This document shows, piece after piece, positions 43,325 through 53,328 of a stretch of DNA of 64,000 nt. Each line of letters starts with the position of its first letter. Positions within the stretch are counted from its first letter, which is position 1. A model generated the notes under the pieces. That model had not been told where the DNA came from. It saw nothing but the letters and a program-made list of their open reading frames with translations, and ran no database searches. A program made the position numbers and the translations under genes. The stretch comes from Fictibacillus marinisediminis (GTDB taxonomy: Bacteria > Bacillota > Bacilli > Bacillales > Fictibacillaceae), in assembly GCF_023149135.1 (NCBI RefSeq), contig NZ_JAIWJX010000002.1, positions 1,736,001 through 1,800,000 of the forward strand, read 5' to 3'.

Positions 43325-44656
43325 TTGAATAAAATATATGTCCTTGATACCAATGTTCTTTTACAGGATCCATATTCAATATTCTCATTTGGCAATCATG
43401 AGGTCGTTATTCCTGCAATCGTGCTCGAGGAAGTGGATTCAAAAAAAAGGTACATGGATGAGATCGGAAGAAACGCACGGGAAGTATCAAGGCTAATTGA
43501 TAAACTTAGGGCGAAAGGGAAACTCCATGAACATGTTCCCTTGGAAAATGGGGGGATATTGAGGGTTGAACTCAATCATCGGTCCTTCCAGCGGCTTCAG
43601 GAAACATTTGCTGAGCCAACCAATGACAACAGGATCTTGGCTGTTTCTTTAAATTTATTAAATGAGGAAAAAGGAAAAGAGAACGCCAAGGAGGTAATTT
43701 TGGTCAGTAAGGATGTACTCGTCAGAGTCAAAGCAGATGCACTTGGCATCCAAGCAGAAGATTTCCTGAGTGACAGGGTAGTGGATCGCGACGAACAAAC
43801 CTATTTAGGCTACAAGGAAATATACGTAAACAGCGAACTTCTGGAAAAATTTTATGAGAAGCAGGAGCTTCCTGTATTGGAGATTGCCAACCACTCTTTC
43901 TACCCCCACCAGTTTATCATTATGAAAGACATGTACCGGAGTTCTGTTTCTGCACTCGCGAGGGTAGAAGATAACGGGAAAAAACTAAAGCCGCTTCTAT
44001 TTGAAGGGGATTCGATCTGGGGAATTAAGCCAAGGAATGTCCAGCAAAAAATGGCGATCGAATTGCTCTTGCGCAAGGATGTTCACCTCGTGACCTTGAT
44101 TGGAAAAGCAGGGACCGGCAAAACCCTTTTAACATTGGCAGCAGGCCTTCTGCAGACCGAGGACTTGAAAAAATACATTAAACTCTTTATTGCAAGACCA
44201 ATTGTACCGGTAGGAAAAGACATCGGTTATCTTCCAGGTGAAAAAGACGAAAAATTAAAGCCGTGGATGCAGCCGATCTATGATAACCTTGAATATTTAT
44301 TTAATGCTAAAAAGCAGGGAGAACTTGAAAAAATCCTTGCGGGAATAGGATCTATTCATGTAGAGGCGCTTACTTATATCAGGGGTAGAAGCCTGCCTGA
44401 CCAGTTCATTATTATTGATGAAGCACAAAACCTTACAAAACATGAAGTGAAGACGATATTAACGAGGGTAGGGGAAGGAAGCAAGGTAATTCTCCTGGGT
44501 GATCCGAAACAGATTGATCATCCTTATCTCGATGAATTTACGAATGGGCTCACATATGTTGTTGAAAAATTCAAAGACCAGAGCATCAGTGGGCATGTAA
44601 AACTTGAAAAAGGGGAGCGCTCGAGCCTGGCTCAGCTCGCGGCAGATCTTCTTTAG
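43325..44656 (+). CDS. ylaK: PhoH2: PIN domain fused to PhoH ATPase
   Basis: 443 aa, TTG start. N-terminal PIN nuclease domain (YVLDTNVLLQDP, acidic residues at 8, 36 and ~102) and C-terminal PhoH ATPase with Walker A GKAGTGKT (260-267) and FIIIDEAQN Walker B. PhoH2 proteins are RNA-unwinding and cleaving enzymes, sometimes paired with an antitoxin-like partner; none is adjacent here. Confidence 0.9.
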   Translation: MNKIYVLDTNVLLQDPYSIFSFGNHEVVIPAIVLEEVDSKKRYMDEIGRNAREVSRLIDKLRAKGKLHEHVPLENGGILRVELNHRSFQRLQETFAEPTNDNRILAVSLNLLNEEKGKENAKEVILVSKDVLVRVKADALGIQAEDFLSDRVVDRDEQTYLGYKEIYVNSELLEKFYEKQELPVLEIANHSFYPHQFIIMKDMYRSSVSALARVEDNGKKLKPLLFEGDSIWGIKPRNVQQKMAIELLLRKDVHLVTLIGKAGTGKTLLTLAAGLLQTEDLKKYIKLFIARPIVPVGKDIGYLPGEKDEKLKPWMQPIYDNLEYLFNAKKQGELEKILAGIGSIHVEALTYIRGRSLPDQFIIIDEAQNLTKHEVKTILTRVGEGSKVILLGDPKQIDHPYLDEFTNGLTYVVEKFKDQSISGHVKLEKGERSSLAQLAADLL

Positions 44657-44671
44657 AGGATGCTCGCAAAA

Positions 44672-44699
44672 AAATAAACCTGCCGCGGCAGGTTTATTT
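44672..44699. terminator. Perfect palindromic terminator
   Basis: AAATAAACCTGCC and GGCAGGTTTATTT around GC form a fully symmetrical stem between convergent ylaK and ylaL. Confidence 0.8.
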
Positions 44700-45191
44700 G
44701 ATAATGAATCCTCTAATGTTTTTTAACGGATTTTCTTTATTTCTTCCATCACCGTAATAGAAATGGACGGGACCGTCTTCTTTTAAAGGCTTTCCATTTA
44801 AAGAGAAGCCCAATACAGATTGGAGGCCTTCTTCCAATGTGATTTCTTCCATTCCGTCTGCTGTATGGATTTCAATAAGAGAGGCCGTTTTATCCGGTTC
44901 AGCGTTCTTTATGAGGTGTGCAAAGCCAATGCCGAATGTACCCGTTGCAATTTTCTCTTTCAGTGTCTTCCTAGACGCTGGTTTTTTCTCTGGAGGAGCA
45001 GAACCTTCAATAATTTCTTTATCCCAATGGGAAGATATTGCTTTTAAATACTTTTCTTCTTCACTCTCAACATTCTCTTTTTCATCAAAATATGTGGTCA
45101 GATCAAACTTTCTGTCATCGAATATAAATACACCCGGATCGATGGTCAGAATATACTTAACTTTTCCCTTTAATTCTAAAACAAAATCCAT
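44694..45191 (-). CDS. ylaL: YlaL-like protein
   Basis: 165 aa, TAGGAG site before ATG 45191. Starts with beta-type VLELKGKVKYILTIDPGVFI, and ends FYYGDGRNKENPLKNIRGF; acidic linker in between. Location between ylaK and ylaN supports YlaL. Function unknown. Confidence 0.75.
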   Translation of the reverse strand: MDFVLELKGKVKYILTIDPGVFIFDDRKFDLTTYFDEKENVESEEEKYLKAISSHWDKEIIEGSAPPEKKPASRKTLKEKIATGTFGIGFAHLIKNAEPDKTASLIEIHTADGMEEITLEEGLQSVLGFSLNGKPLKEDGPVHFYYGDGRNKENPLKNIRGFIIK

Positions 45192-45338
45192 ATTACCATG
45201 CTCCTAATTGACGTATAGTTATTGTTTCATTCATATTCATTCTATCATGAATAGAGTTAATACTGTAATATGTTGATTTTTTGGCAGTCAAGCGCTATAT
45301 TAAAGAGTAGAAAGCCAGAGTAGAACGGAGGGATTATA

Positions 45339-45620
45339 TTGTCACCTGAGATGGCAACAGGACATCGAGAAAAGGCATTTGAACTATTACAGGCGGATGC
45401 TGCAAAGATACTGAAGTTAATCGAGGTGCAGATGGAAAACCTGACGATGCCGCAATGTCCCCTCTATGAGGAAGTGCTTGATACACAAATGTTTGGACTC
45501 TCCCGGGAGATTGATTTTGCAGTAAGGCTTAACCTCGTTGATGAGGAAGATGGCAAAGGCTTGCTGGAATCACTTGAACGTCAGCTTTCCGCACTGCATG
45601 AAGCTTCTCTGCGGAAATAA
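45339..45620 (+). CDS. ylaN: YlaN (UPF0358), iron-homeostasis protein
   Basis: 93 aa, TTG start with [27 protein letters not shown] and [23 protein letters not shown] match YlaN. It is conditionally essential and in recent work is tied to iron limitation and the Fur repressor. Confidence 0.9.
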   Translation: MSPEMATGHREKAFELLQADAAKILKLIEVQMENLTMPQCPLYEEVLDTQMFGLSREIDFAVRLNLVDEEDGKGLLESLERQLSALHEASLRK

Positions 45621-45625
45621 TAGAT

Positions 45626-45661
45626 AACTCAAACCGTTGGCAAAATGGTTTGGGTTTTTTT
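45626..45661 (+). terminator. Terminator of ylaN
   Basis: AACTCAAACC (45626-45635) and GGTTTGGGTT (45647-45656) pair with one wobble, then further T. Confidence 0.8.
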
Positions 45662-45734
45662 ATTTGGCTTTCTTCTAAAAGATTGTTGCTTTGGGAACAG
45701 TTTTGTAAAGAATCTTCATTGCCAAGTTGATTGG

Positions 45735-45935
45735 AGTGCAAGGTGCGCGACTCCTCGAAAATGAATTTCACATTTTCTTCGTGCGATATAACGCTGCCGA
45801 AGTCTTCCTTGTCCTGCGGGATATGCGGGACAGGTCCCCGCAGGCGCCTGCGCAGAGGAGGTAGGCGCTTGCGCCGCTAAGGCTCACCTCACGCGAAAGC
45901 GAGCAACCTAAAACGGAAATCAACCACTATCAAGA
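45735..45935. repeat. GC-rich interspersed-repeat-like intergenic element
   Basis: About 200 bases, clearly more GC-rich than the surroundings, with nested inverted repeats (CCTGCGGG with CCCGCAGG; GGCGC-TT-GCGCC) and the segment GCGAAAGCGAGCAACCT. I associate the latter with intergenic repeats scattered in Bacillaceae genomes. No reading frame fits. A shorter, related-looking GC-rich piece lies near 61290-61330. Copy number must be checked genome-wide. Confidence 0.5.
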
Positions 45936-46092
45936 ACAACGAAGATTGTGAAAACAGCGTAAACAGCTTTTTTATTACAGGAGCATTTTACAAAGTTGTG
46001 TTAAAATATTTTTAACTTTATCATACAGAGGGAAAGGAAGTTTTATATACGAATCATTGTTAAGGAAAAGACTACATAAAGGATGTAAGATA

Positions 46093-47250
46093 ATGTTAAA
46101 AAAAATGTTTCGGCACTATGATTATTCACTGGTGATTGCAATTTTGGTTTTATGCGGTCTTGGTCTCGTGATGGTTTACAGCGCGAGCATCATTGTTTCA
46201 ATTAACCGCTTCGGCTATTCCAGCAATTACTTTTTTATCCGCCAGCTTGTTTTTTTGGGAGCCGGGCTTGTCTGTTTTTTGGTTGCGATGATTATTCCCT
46301 ATCAGTTCTATAAAAAACTCATCGTACCGATTGTTTTCGGCTCTATCCTCCTGCTCATAGCGGTTCTGTTTATCGGAAAAACGACAAACAACGCACAGAG
46401 CTGGATTTACATAGGACCTATCGGGTTTCAGCCGGCAGAATTTGTGAAGCTTGGACTGACGATTTACCTTGCTGCGATCTTTTCAAAAAAGCAGGACAAG
46501 CTTGAAAATTTTGCGGCCAGCGCACCTCCGTTGAGTGTATTTGCCGTGATGTTTATTCTGATCATGAAACAGCCGGATTTGGGGACCGGTTTGATTATTG
46601 CTGCGACTACCGGCATCATTATCCTGAGCTCAGGTATGAAACCAGGACATAAACTGATTTTGATTGTATCTGCACTAATGATCATCGGACTTGGTTCCCA
46701 GGTTTTGACACATGAGCAGAAGTCGCGTTTTACCGCGGCTTATGAACCGTTTAAAGATCCGCAAGGGGACGGTTTTCAGCTCGTCAATTCCTACTTGGCC
46801 ATCGGTTCTGGAGGGATCACCGGCAATGGACTGGGCCAGAGTATTCAGAAATATGGCTTTCTTCCGGAACCTCATACAGATTTCATTATTGCCGTTATAG
46901 CGGAAGAGCTAGGATTCTGGGGAGTCGCACTTATAGTCGGCTTGATTGGATTTGTTGTTATTAAAGGCTTTATAACCGGCCTTAGAAGCAGGGATACTTA
47001 TGGAAGCCTGCTTGCCTTTGGTATATCTGGTATGGTCGGAATCCAGTCTTCAGTAAATCTTGGGGCAGCCATTGGTCTGCTTCCGATTACAGGCGTACCT
47101 TTGCCTTTTATATCGTATGGTGGTTCATCTCTAGTCTTGTTGTTAATTTCCATGGGGATTTTAGTTAATATTTCCTGCCATGTTAATTATAAAAGAAAGC
47201 ATCAAAAGCCGGAACAAGCACCTGCAAAAGCAAATCTTCACGCAGTGTAA
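46093..47250 (+). CDS. ftsW: Cell-division peptidoglycan polymerase FtsW (SEDS family)
   Basis: 385 aa from ATG 46093 (AAAGGATG). Ten membrane helices; SEDS motifs VMVYSAS, MKQPDLGTGL, HTDFIIAVIAEELGFWG and LPFISYGGSSL. Builds glycan strands with its partner PBP at the division site. Immediately upstream of pycA, as in B. subtilis. Confidence 0.9.
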   Translation: MLKKMFRHYDYSLVIAILVLCGLGLVMVYSASIIVSINRFGYSSNYFFIRQLVFLGAGLVCFLVAMIIPYQFYKKLIVPIVFGSILLLIAVLFIGKTTNNAQSWIYIGPIGFQPAEFVKLGLTIYLAAIFSKKQDKLENFAASAPPLSVFAVMFILIMKQPDLGTGLIIAATTGIIILSSGMKPGHKLILIVSALMIIGLGSQVLTHEQKSRFTAAYEPFKDPQGDGFQLVNSYLAIGSGGITGNGLGQSIQKYGFLPEPHTDFIIAVIAEELGFWGVALIVGLIGFVVIKGFITGLRSRDTYGSLLAFGISGMVGIQSSVNLGAAIGLLPITGVPLPFISYGGSSLVLLLISMGILVNISCHVNYKRKHQKPEQAPAKANLHAV

Positions 47251-47280
47251 TTCCAGGAATTATTAGAGGGAGAGATACCG

Positions 47281-50200
47281 ATGTCACAACAGCAAATCAG
47301 AAAAATATTAGTTGCCAACCGCGGAGAGATTGCCATCCGCATTTTTCGTGCATGTACAGAGCTGGGAATTCGTACGGTAGCGATTTACTCCAAGGAAGAT
47401 TCAGGATCCTATCATCGATACAAAGCAGATGAAGCCTATTTGGTTGGAGAAGGAAAAAAACCGATTGATGCTTATTTGGACATTGAAGGTATTATCGCCA
47501 TTGCAAAAAGAAACGGGATAGATGCCATTCACCCCGGTTATGGATTCTTATCAGAAAATATCCATTTTGCAAAGCGCTGCGCAGAAGAAAAGATTACGTT
47601 TATCGGACCGAAACAAGAACACCTCATTATGTTCGGCGATAAAGTAAAAGCAAGGGAAGTAGCGGTCAGTGCCGGGCTTCCAGTCATACCGGGATCTGAC
47701 GGGCCCGTAAACAGCATTGATGAAGTGAGAGAATTTGCAGGAGAACATGGCTATCCAATCATTATAAAGGCCTCTTTAGGCGGCGGCGGAAGAGGCATGC
47801 GGATCATACGAAGTGAAAATTCGCTTGCGGAAGGATATGAAAGAGCAAAATCCGAAGCCAAAGCTGCGTTTGGAGAAGATCAGGTTTACGTTGAAAAATT
47901 TGTTGAGAAGCCAAAGCATATTGAAGTTCAGATTCTAGCGGACTTAGAAGGCAACATTGTGCATTTGTTTGAAAGGGACTGTTCTGTTCAAAGAAGGCAT
48001 CAAAAAGTAGTTGAAGTTGCACCGAGTGTTGCCCTAAGTAAGGAACTTCGGCAGGAAATATGTGATGCCGCCGTTCAGCTGATGACGCATATCCACTATT
48101 TAAATGCAGGAACGGTGGAGTTCTTGGTTACGGAGGACGGCCGTTTTTATTTCATTGAAGTGAATCCCCGTGTGCAGGTGGAACATACCATTACCGAAAT
48201 GGTAACAGGTGTGGATATCGTTCAGACGCAGATCCTGATCGCTCAAGGCAATATGCTTCACGGTGATGTAATTGGAATTCCACAGCAAGAGGATATTGCA
48301 TGCCACGGCTATGCGATTCAATGCCGGGTAACAACAGAAGATCCCGCGAACAATTTTATGCCGGATACTGGTAAGATCAATGTTTACCGTTCTGGAGGAG
48401 GCTTCGGAGTACGTTTGGATGCTGGAAACGGCTTTCAGGGAGCTGTTATTACGCCTCATTACGATTCATTGCTCGTTAAGCTGTCAACATGGGCTCTAAC
48501 CTTTGATCAAGCAGCTGCGAAAATGCTCAGGAATCTTAAAGAGTTCCGGATCCGCGGTATAAAAACGAACATCGAATTTCTTGAAAATGTTGTGAAACAT
48601 AAATCGTTTATATCCGGAAACTATAATACTTCTTTTATTGACACATCAAGTGAGTTATTCTTGTTCCCTAAGAAGAAGGACCGGGGTACCAAGATGCTGA
48701 CTTACATCGGTTCAACGACAGTTAATGGGTTTCCCGGCATTGAAAAAATGAAGAAACCGGCATTTACAAATCCGCGTCTTCCGAATTTACAACATATAGA
48801 TCAGCCTGCAGACGGAACAAAACAAATCCTTGATCAGCATGGTGCCGACGGACTCGTTAACTGGATAAAAGAACAGAAAAAAGTTCTTCTGACAGATACG
48901 ACCTTCAGGGATGGACATCAATCGCTCTTAGCTACTCGAGTAAGGACAAACGACCTGCTGCATGCGGCAGAACCGACAGCCAAACTATGGCCTTCCATGT
49001 TTTCTTTGGAGATGTGGGGAGGAGCTACCTTCGATGTGGCTTACCGATTCCTTAATGAGGACCCATGGGAGCGGCTCTTAAAGCTTCGAGAAAAAGTTCC
49101 AAACGTCCTGTTTCAGATGCTGCTGCGTGCTTCTAATGCGGTTGGCTATAAAAACTATCCTGATAATGTCGTTGAGGAGTTTGTGGAAAAATCATCCGCT
49201 GCAGGAATTGATGTTTTCCGAATCTTTGACAGCCTGAACTGGGTAGAGGGAATGACTGTCGCCATTGACTCTGTAAGGAAGAACGGGAAAATTGCCGAGG
49301 CTGCTCTATGTTATACAGGCGATATTCTTGATTCCTCGAGGACAAAGTACAATGCAGAGTACTACATAAAGATGGCAAAGGAATTAGAAGCTTCAGGTGC
49401 TCATATTCTCGCAATCAAGGATATGGCCGGATTGCTTAAACCGCAGGCTGCATATGAACTTGTTTCACGTTTAAAAGAAAACGTAAGCCTTCCTATTCAC
49501 CTGCATACTCATGATACAAGCGGTAACGGAATATTCACCTACTCAAAAGCGATTGATGCCGGGGTAGACATAGTAGACGTGGCGGTCAGTTCTATGGCTG
49601 GGGGAACTTCGCAGCCTTCTGCCAACTCGTTGTACTATGCCCTTGCAGGAAATGAACGGCAGCCGGATGCTGATATCAGCAATCTTCAAGAGCTAAGTTC
49701 CTATTGGGAAGATGTCCGCAAGTACTATCAAGGCTTCGAAAGCGGGATGAACGCTCCTGATCCAGAAGTCTATGAGCATGAGATGCCTGGCGGCCAGTTC
49801 AGCAATCTTAAACAACAGGCAAAAGCGGTTGGCCTTGAAGAAAAGTGGGACCATGTTAAGCGGATGTACCGCCGCGTGAACGATATGTTCGGTGATGTAG
49901 TTAAAGTAACTCCTTCTTCAAAAGTGGTGGGAGATATGGCGCTGTTCATGGTTCAGAATGATCTTACAGAAGACGATGTATATGAAAAAGGTGAAAAACT
50001 GGACTTCCCTGATTCTGTCGTTGAGTTTTTCCAGGGTTATATCGGCCAGCCATACCAAGGGTTCCCAAAAGAACTTCAGCAGCTGATCTTAAAGGGAAGA
50101 GAGCATATAACGACGCGTCCTGGAGAATTGCTGGAGGCCGCTGACTTTATGGAGATTAAAGAAACGCTCTTCCATAAACTCAATCGTCAAGTAACTAGTT

Positions 50201-50726
50201 TTGATGCGATATCCTACGCTCTTTATCCAAAGGTATTATTGGACCGCGAAAGAATGTTTCAGCAATTCGGGGATATTTCAGTCCTCGATACACCGACTTT
50301 CTTTTATGGCATGAGGCTTGGAGAGGAGATCGAGATCGAAATTGAACAAGGGAAAACCCTTATTGTTAAACTTGTGTCCATCGGAGAACCGCAAATGGAT
50401 GGAACAAGAGTCGTTTACTTTGAGTTGAATGGCCAGCCGAGGGAAGTTGTCGTTAAAGATGAAAGCATCAAATCGGCTGTCGCTGCCAAGAGAAAAATAG
50501 ATCCGTCCGATCCAGGCCATATCGGTGCAAGTATGCCTGGCACCGTAGTGAAGGTTTGGTAGAGAAGGGTGAAAAGGTTAAAAAAGGTGATCATCTGATG
50601 ATTACAGAGGCCATGAAAATGGAAACAACCGTGCAGGCGCCTTATGATGGAATCGTTAAAGAAATCTACGCATCCAACAGCGAAGCCATTTCACCGGGTG
50701 ATTTATTGATCGAGTTAGCTAAATAG
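47281..50726 (+). CDS. pycA: Pyruvate carboxylase, frameshifted before its biotin domain
   Basis: The first frame (47281-50562, 1093 aa) holds biotin carboxylase (GGGGRGMR, HIEVQILAD, YFIEVNPRVQVEH) and carboxyltransferase (FRDGHQSLLATRVRT, HTHDTSGNG) domains, then stops after PGTVVKVW. The neighbouring frame continues at once with VEKGEKVKKGDHLMITEAM and the biotin site MKM (Lys codon 50616-50618) to 50726. One more T in the T run at 50555-50557 restores about 1148 aa, the usual PycA length. The enzyme makes oxaloacetate from pyruvate. Given its importance, a sequence error is likelier than loss. Confidence 0.9.
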
Positions 50727-50777
50727 ATAGCATCAATAAATCCATTGGGGATTTATTGATTGAACTGGCTAAATGGA
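50695..50777 (+). repeat. Diverged duplicate of the pycA 3' end
   Basis: The coding tail GGTGATTTATTGATC...GCTAAATAG (50698-50726) recurs at 50747-50776 as GGGGATTTATTGATT...GCTAAATGG. The second copy still encodes GDLLIELAK. This looks like a scar where a diverged pycA end was left downstream. Confidence 0.7.
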
Positions 50778-50782
50778 AAGAC

Positions 50783-50820
50783 AAAAAAGCATTTCACCTT
50801 TTGGGGTGAAGTGCTTTTTT
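50783..50820 (+). terminator. Terminator downstream of pycA
   Basis: GCATTTCACC (50789-50798) and GGTGAAGTGC (50805-50814), one wobble, then six T. Confidence 0.85.
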
Positions 50821-51151
50821 TATAGTTAAATAAGATTGTTCAAAGAAAATTCACAAATTTGTTAAATTTCAGCCTTATACTAAAGTTTGCCAAAACATAG
50901 GAATATTATAGGAATATGTCTATCCGAGTCGAAGTATACAAACCTTCTAAATTGTTTTATAATGTTTTAGAAACATGTCTATCATATCACAACAATATGT
51001 GATAAATTTCGCAAATATGTGAAAAAAGGGATGCGTTTTACATATTGATTTCCGTTTCATTACTATTTAGAATAAATTATGGCATTTTACCTGGATAGTT
51101 TAACAAAAACCGGAAATGGAAGGAAACTTACCTGTAAAGGAGGTGTATACG
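50821..51151. other. Intergenic region before ctaB, with no ctaA
   Basis: About 330 AT-rich bases. ctaA, which sits here divergently in B. subtilis, is absent: neither strand has a suitable frame. TGTGA/TCACA-type repeats at 50985-51022 may be regulatory. No other gene is seen. Confidence 0.6.
50985..51022. promoter_or_regulatory. Candidate operator, TATCACA-N6-TGTGATA plus repeat
   Basis: TATCACA (50985-50991) and TGTGATA (50998-51004) form a perfect inverted repeat; ATATGTGA at 50995-51002 recurs 20 bases on at 51015-51022. B. subtilis cta genes depend on ResD and CcpA; the half-site order here is opposite to CRP/FNR boxes. Binding protein unknown. Confidence 0.4.
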
Positions 51152-52087
51152 GTGAGCAAAACTCAAACGACATTTGATGATGCTGACAAAGTGATCAAGG
51201 CTGATTCTCTACCGGAAGCTAATCCGACAGGTACATGGAAAGATTTTCTTACAATTGCCAAGATGGGAATCGTTATTTCAAATCTCATCACAGTTTTTGC
51301 AGGTGTATTTCTTGCCATTAAGTTTAACAGTCTGCTCTTTATGGATGAGCTGAATGTTTTGGCTCTGGCCGTTGTCGGCTCAGCCTTTGTAATCGCGGGA
51401 GGCTGCTGCTTAAACAATTACATAGACCGAGATATTGACGGTTTGATGGATCGTACCATGGACAGACCGACAGTAACCGGTAAGATTGAAGCACACCAGG
51501 CATTATGGATGGGGATAATTTTATCTGCCATCGGCGTTATTCTTCTAGCCATGACAACGCTAACAGCCGCCGTTTTTGGATTGATTGGTTTATTTGTATA
51601 TGTGGTTGTTTACACGATGTGGCTTAAAAGAACCCACTCTATTAATACGGTTGTGGGCGGAATTTCCGGAGCGATGCCGCCTCTGATCGGCTGGGCCGCA
51701 GTGGATGCGAACCTGGATATAAAAGCTTGGATTCTGTTCTTGATTCTGTTTTTATGGCAGCCGCCGCATTTTTTGGCGCTTGCGATGAAGAGATGTGAAG
51801 AATACAGAAATGCAGGAATACCAATGCTTCCTGTCGTATCGGGATTTAAAATGACGAAGCGCCAGATGATCTGGTATGTAGCAGCTCTCATCCCGGTCTC
51901 CTTATATTTGTATCCATTTGGCAAGGTATTTACCATTTTAGCCGCTGTCCTGGGATTTGGCTGGCTGGCTCTTGGGTTATCTGGTATCCGGACAAGTGAT
52001 GACATCAAGTGGGCAAGGCAGATGTTTGTCTACTCTCTTAATTACTTGACTATATTGTTCGTCGCTATGATTCTCGTAAACATATAA
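51152..52087 (+). CDS. ctaB: Protoheme IX farnesyltransferase (heme O synthase)
   Basis: 311 aa from GTG 51152 (AAGGAGG). UbiA fold with [19 protein letters not shown] and later YxxxKRxxxxN-type [20 protein letters not shown], nine helices. Attaches farnesyl to heme B for cytochrome oxidase. Its usual partner CtaA (heme A synthase) is not adjacent. Confidence 0.92.
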   Translation: MSKTQTTFDDADKVIKADSLPEANPTGTWKDFLTIAKMGIVISNLITVFAGVFLAIKFNSLLFMDELNVLALAVVGSAFVIAGGCCLNNYIDRDIDGLMDRTMDRPTVTGKIEAHQALWMGIILSAIGVILLAMTTLTAAVFGLIGLFVYVVVYTMWLKRTHSINTVVGGISGAMPPLIGWAAVDANLDIKAWILFLILFLWQPPHFLALAMKRCEEYRNAGIPMLPVVSGFKMTKRQMIWYVAALIPVSLYLYPFGKVFTILAAVLGFGWLALGLSGIRTSDDIKWARQMFVYSLNYLTILFVAMILVNI

Positions 52088-52190
52088 TATCGACTTCAGT
52101 ACGGAACATCTCCTTGAACCGTCTGGATGAATATATTAAAGACCTTTTATATTAAAGGGCTTACATTTTTTTTTGCTATTTGCTGCTTAA

Positions 52191-52204
52191 TGTAAACGGA
52201 CACA
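52191..52204. promoter_or_regulatory. cre-like site upstream of ctaC
   Basis: TGTAAACGGACACA matches the CcpA consensus except one position. It lies about 70 bases before ctaC. CcpA control of the cta operon is known in B. subtilis, so the site is plausible. Confidence 0.5.
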
Positions 52205-52276
52205 TGCCGTTTATGACAAGCAGGTAATAGATTATAGTAGCTGAACTACAACGAGAAAGTGGGGTTTTATGAAGTG

Positions 52277-53293
52277 ATGAGAAATTTGCTGCGTAAAGGG
52301 CGAGTAATCCCTTTGTTTGCAATGCTGGCGCTTCTGCTGATGGGTTGTGGTGATCCAACACTGTCTGCGCTTATGCCGCAAGGTGAAGTAGCCAACAAAC
52401 AATACTCATTAATGGTGCTGAGCTTAGCAATTATGATTTTTGTATTGTTGGTCGTTTTTATCATTTATGTATTTGTTTTGATCAAATTTAGAAGGCGCAA
52501 GGGCGATGACACGATTCCTGAACAGGTAGAAGGAAATCATCTGCTCGAAATTTTGTGGACTGCGATTCCAATTCTTTTACTGATTATTCTTGCAGTTCCG
52601 ACAGTTATGCAAACTTTTGATTTATCTGCGAAAGATAAACCTAAAAAGGGTGAACTGGCTCTCAAGGTTACAGGCCATCAGTACTGGTGGGAGTTTGAGT
52701 ATCCTAAAGAAGAGATTATTACTTCTCAGGAACTAGTGCTTCCAGTTAACACAAAAGTGCATGTGGAGCTTTCTTCCGCTGATGTCATCCATTCATTCTG
52801 GATTCCATCGCTTGCTGGTAAAACAGACACCAATCCTGGTGACGGCAGCAAGAACTACATGTGGATTGAAACAGGAAAGAAAGAACAGATCTATAAAGGG
52901 AAATGTGCTGAATTATGCGGTGCTTCTCATGCCCTTATGGATTTCAAGGTAAAAGTCGTTTCAAAAGAAAAATACAAGGCTTGGGTAGATTCATTCAAGA
53001 ATGCAAGCGGCAATGCTACCGGAAATGCTGCTGAAGGGCAAAAAATCTTTAAAAAGAACTGTATGTCTTGTCATGCGGTAGGCAAAAACGGCGGTAATAC
53101 CGGACCTAATCTTACTGGTTTCGGTGATAAACAGCGTGTTGCCGGTGTACTTGAGCACAACAAAGCCAACTTGGAAAAATGGATTAAAAATCCTCAAAAA
53201 GTAAAACCAGGCAATAACATGCCGAACGTGCCCCTTAATGATGAAGAAGTTGACGCAGTAGCTGACTATCTTCTAAGTCTAAAACTTCAATAG
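52277..53293 (+). CDS. ctaC: Cytochrome caa3 oxidase subunit II with cytochrome c domain
   Basis: 338 aa from ATG 52277 (GTG 52259 possible). Lipoprotein signal ending LLLMGC (Cys24), two membrane helices, cupredoxin domain with CuA ligands His172, CAELCGASHALM (Cys210, Cys214, His218, Met221), and a C-terminal heme c domain with CMSCH (262-266). Accepts electrons from cytochrome c. Confidence 0.93.
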   Translation: MRNLLRKGRVIPLFAMLALLLMGCGDPTLSALMPQGEVANKQYSLMVLSLAIMIFVLLVVFIIYVFVLIKFRRRKGDDTIPEQVEGNHLLEILWTAIPILLLIILAVPTVMQTFDLSAKDKPKKGELALKVTGHQYWWEFEYPKEEIITSQELVLPVNTKVHVELSSADVIHSFWIPSLAGKTDTNPGDGSKNYMWIETGKKEQIYKGKCAELCGASHALMDFKVKVVSKEKYKAWVDSFKNASGNATGNAAEGQKIFKKNCMSCHAVGKNGGNTGPNLTGFGDKQRVAGVLEHNKANLEKWIKNPQKVKPGNNMPNVPLNDEEVDAVADYLLSLKLQ

Positions 53294-53328
53294 GCAAGAG
53301 GAGCGGTTTGTAAAAAGGAGGTAAAAAG

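Noticed and set aside
50985..51004. FNR/CRP binding box
   Set aside because: Half-sites are in TCACA-N6-TGTGA order, opposite to the TGTGA-N6-TCACA consensus.
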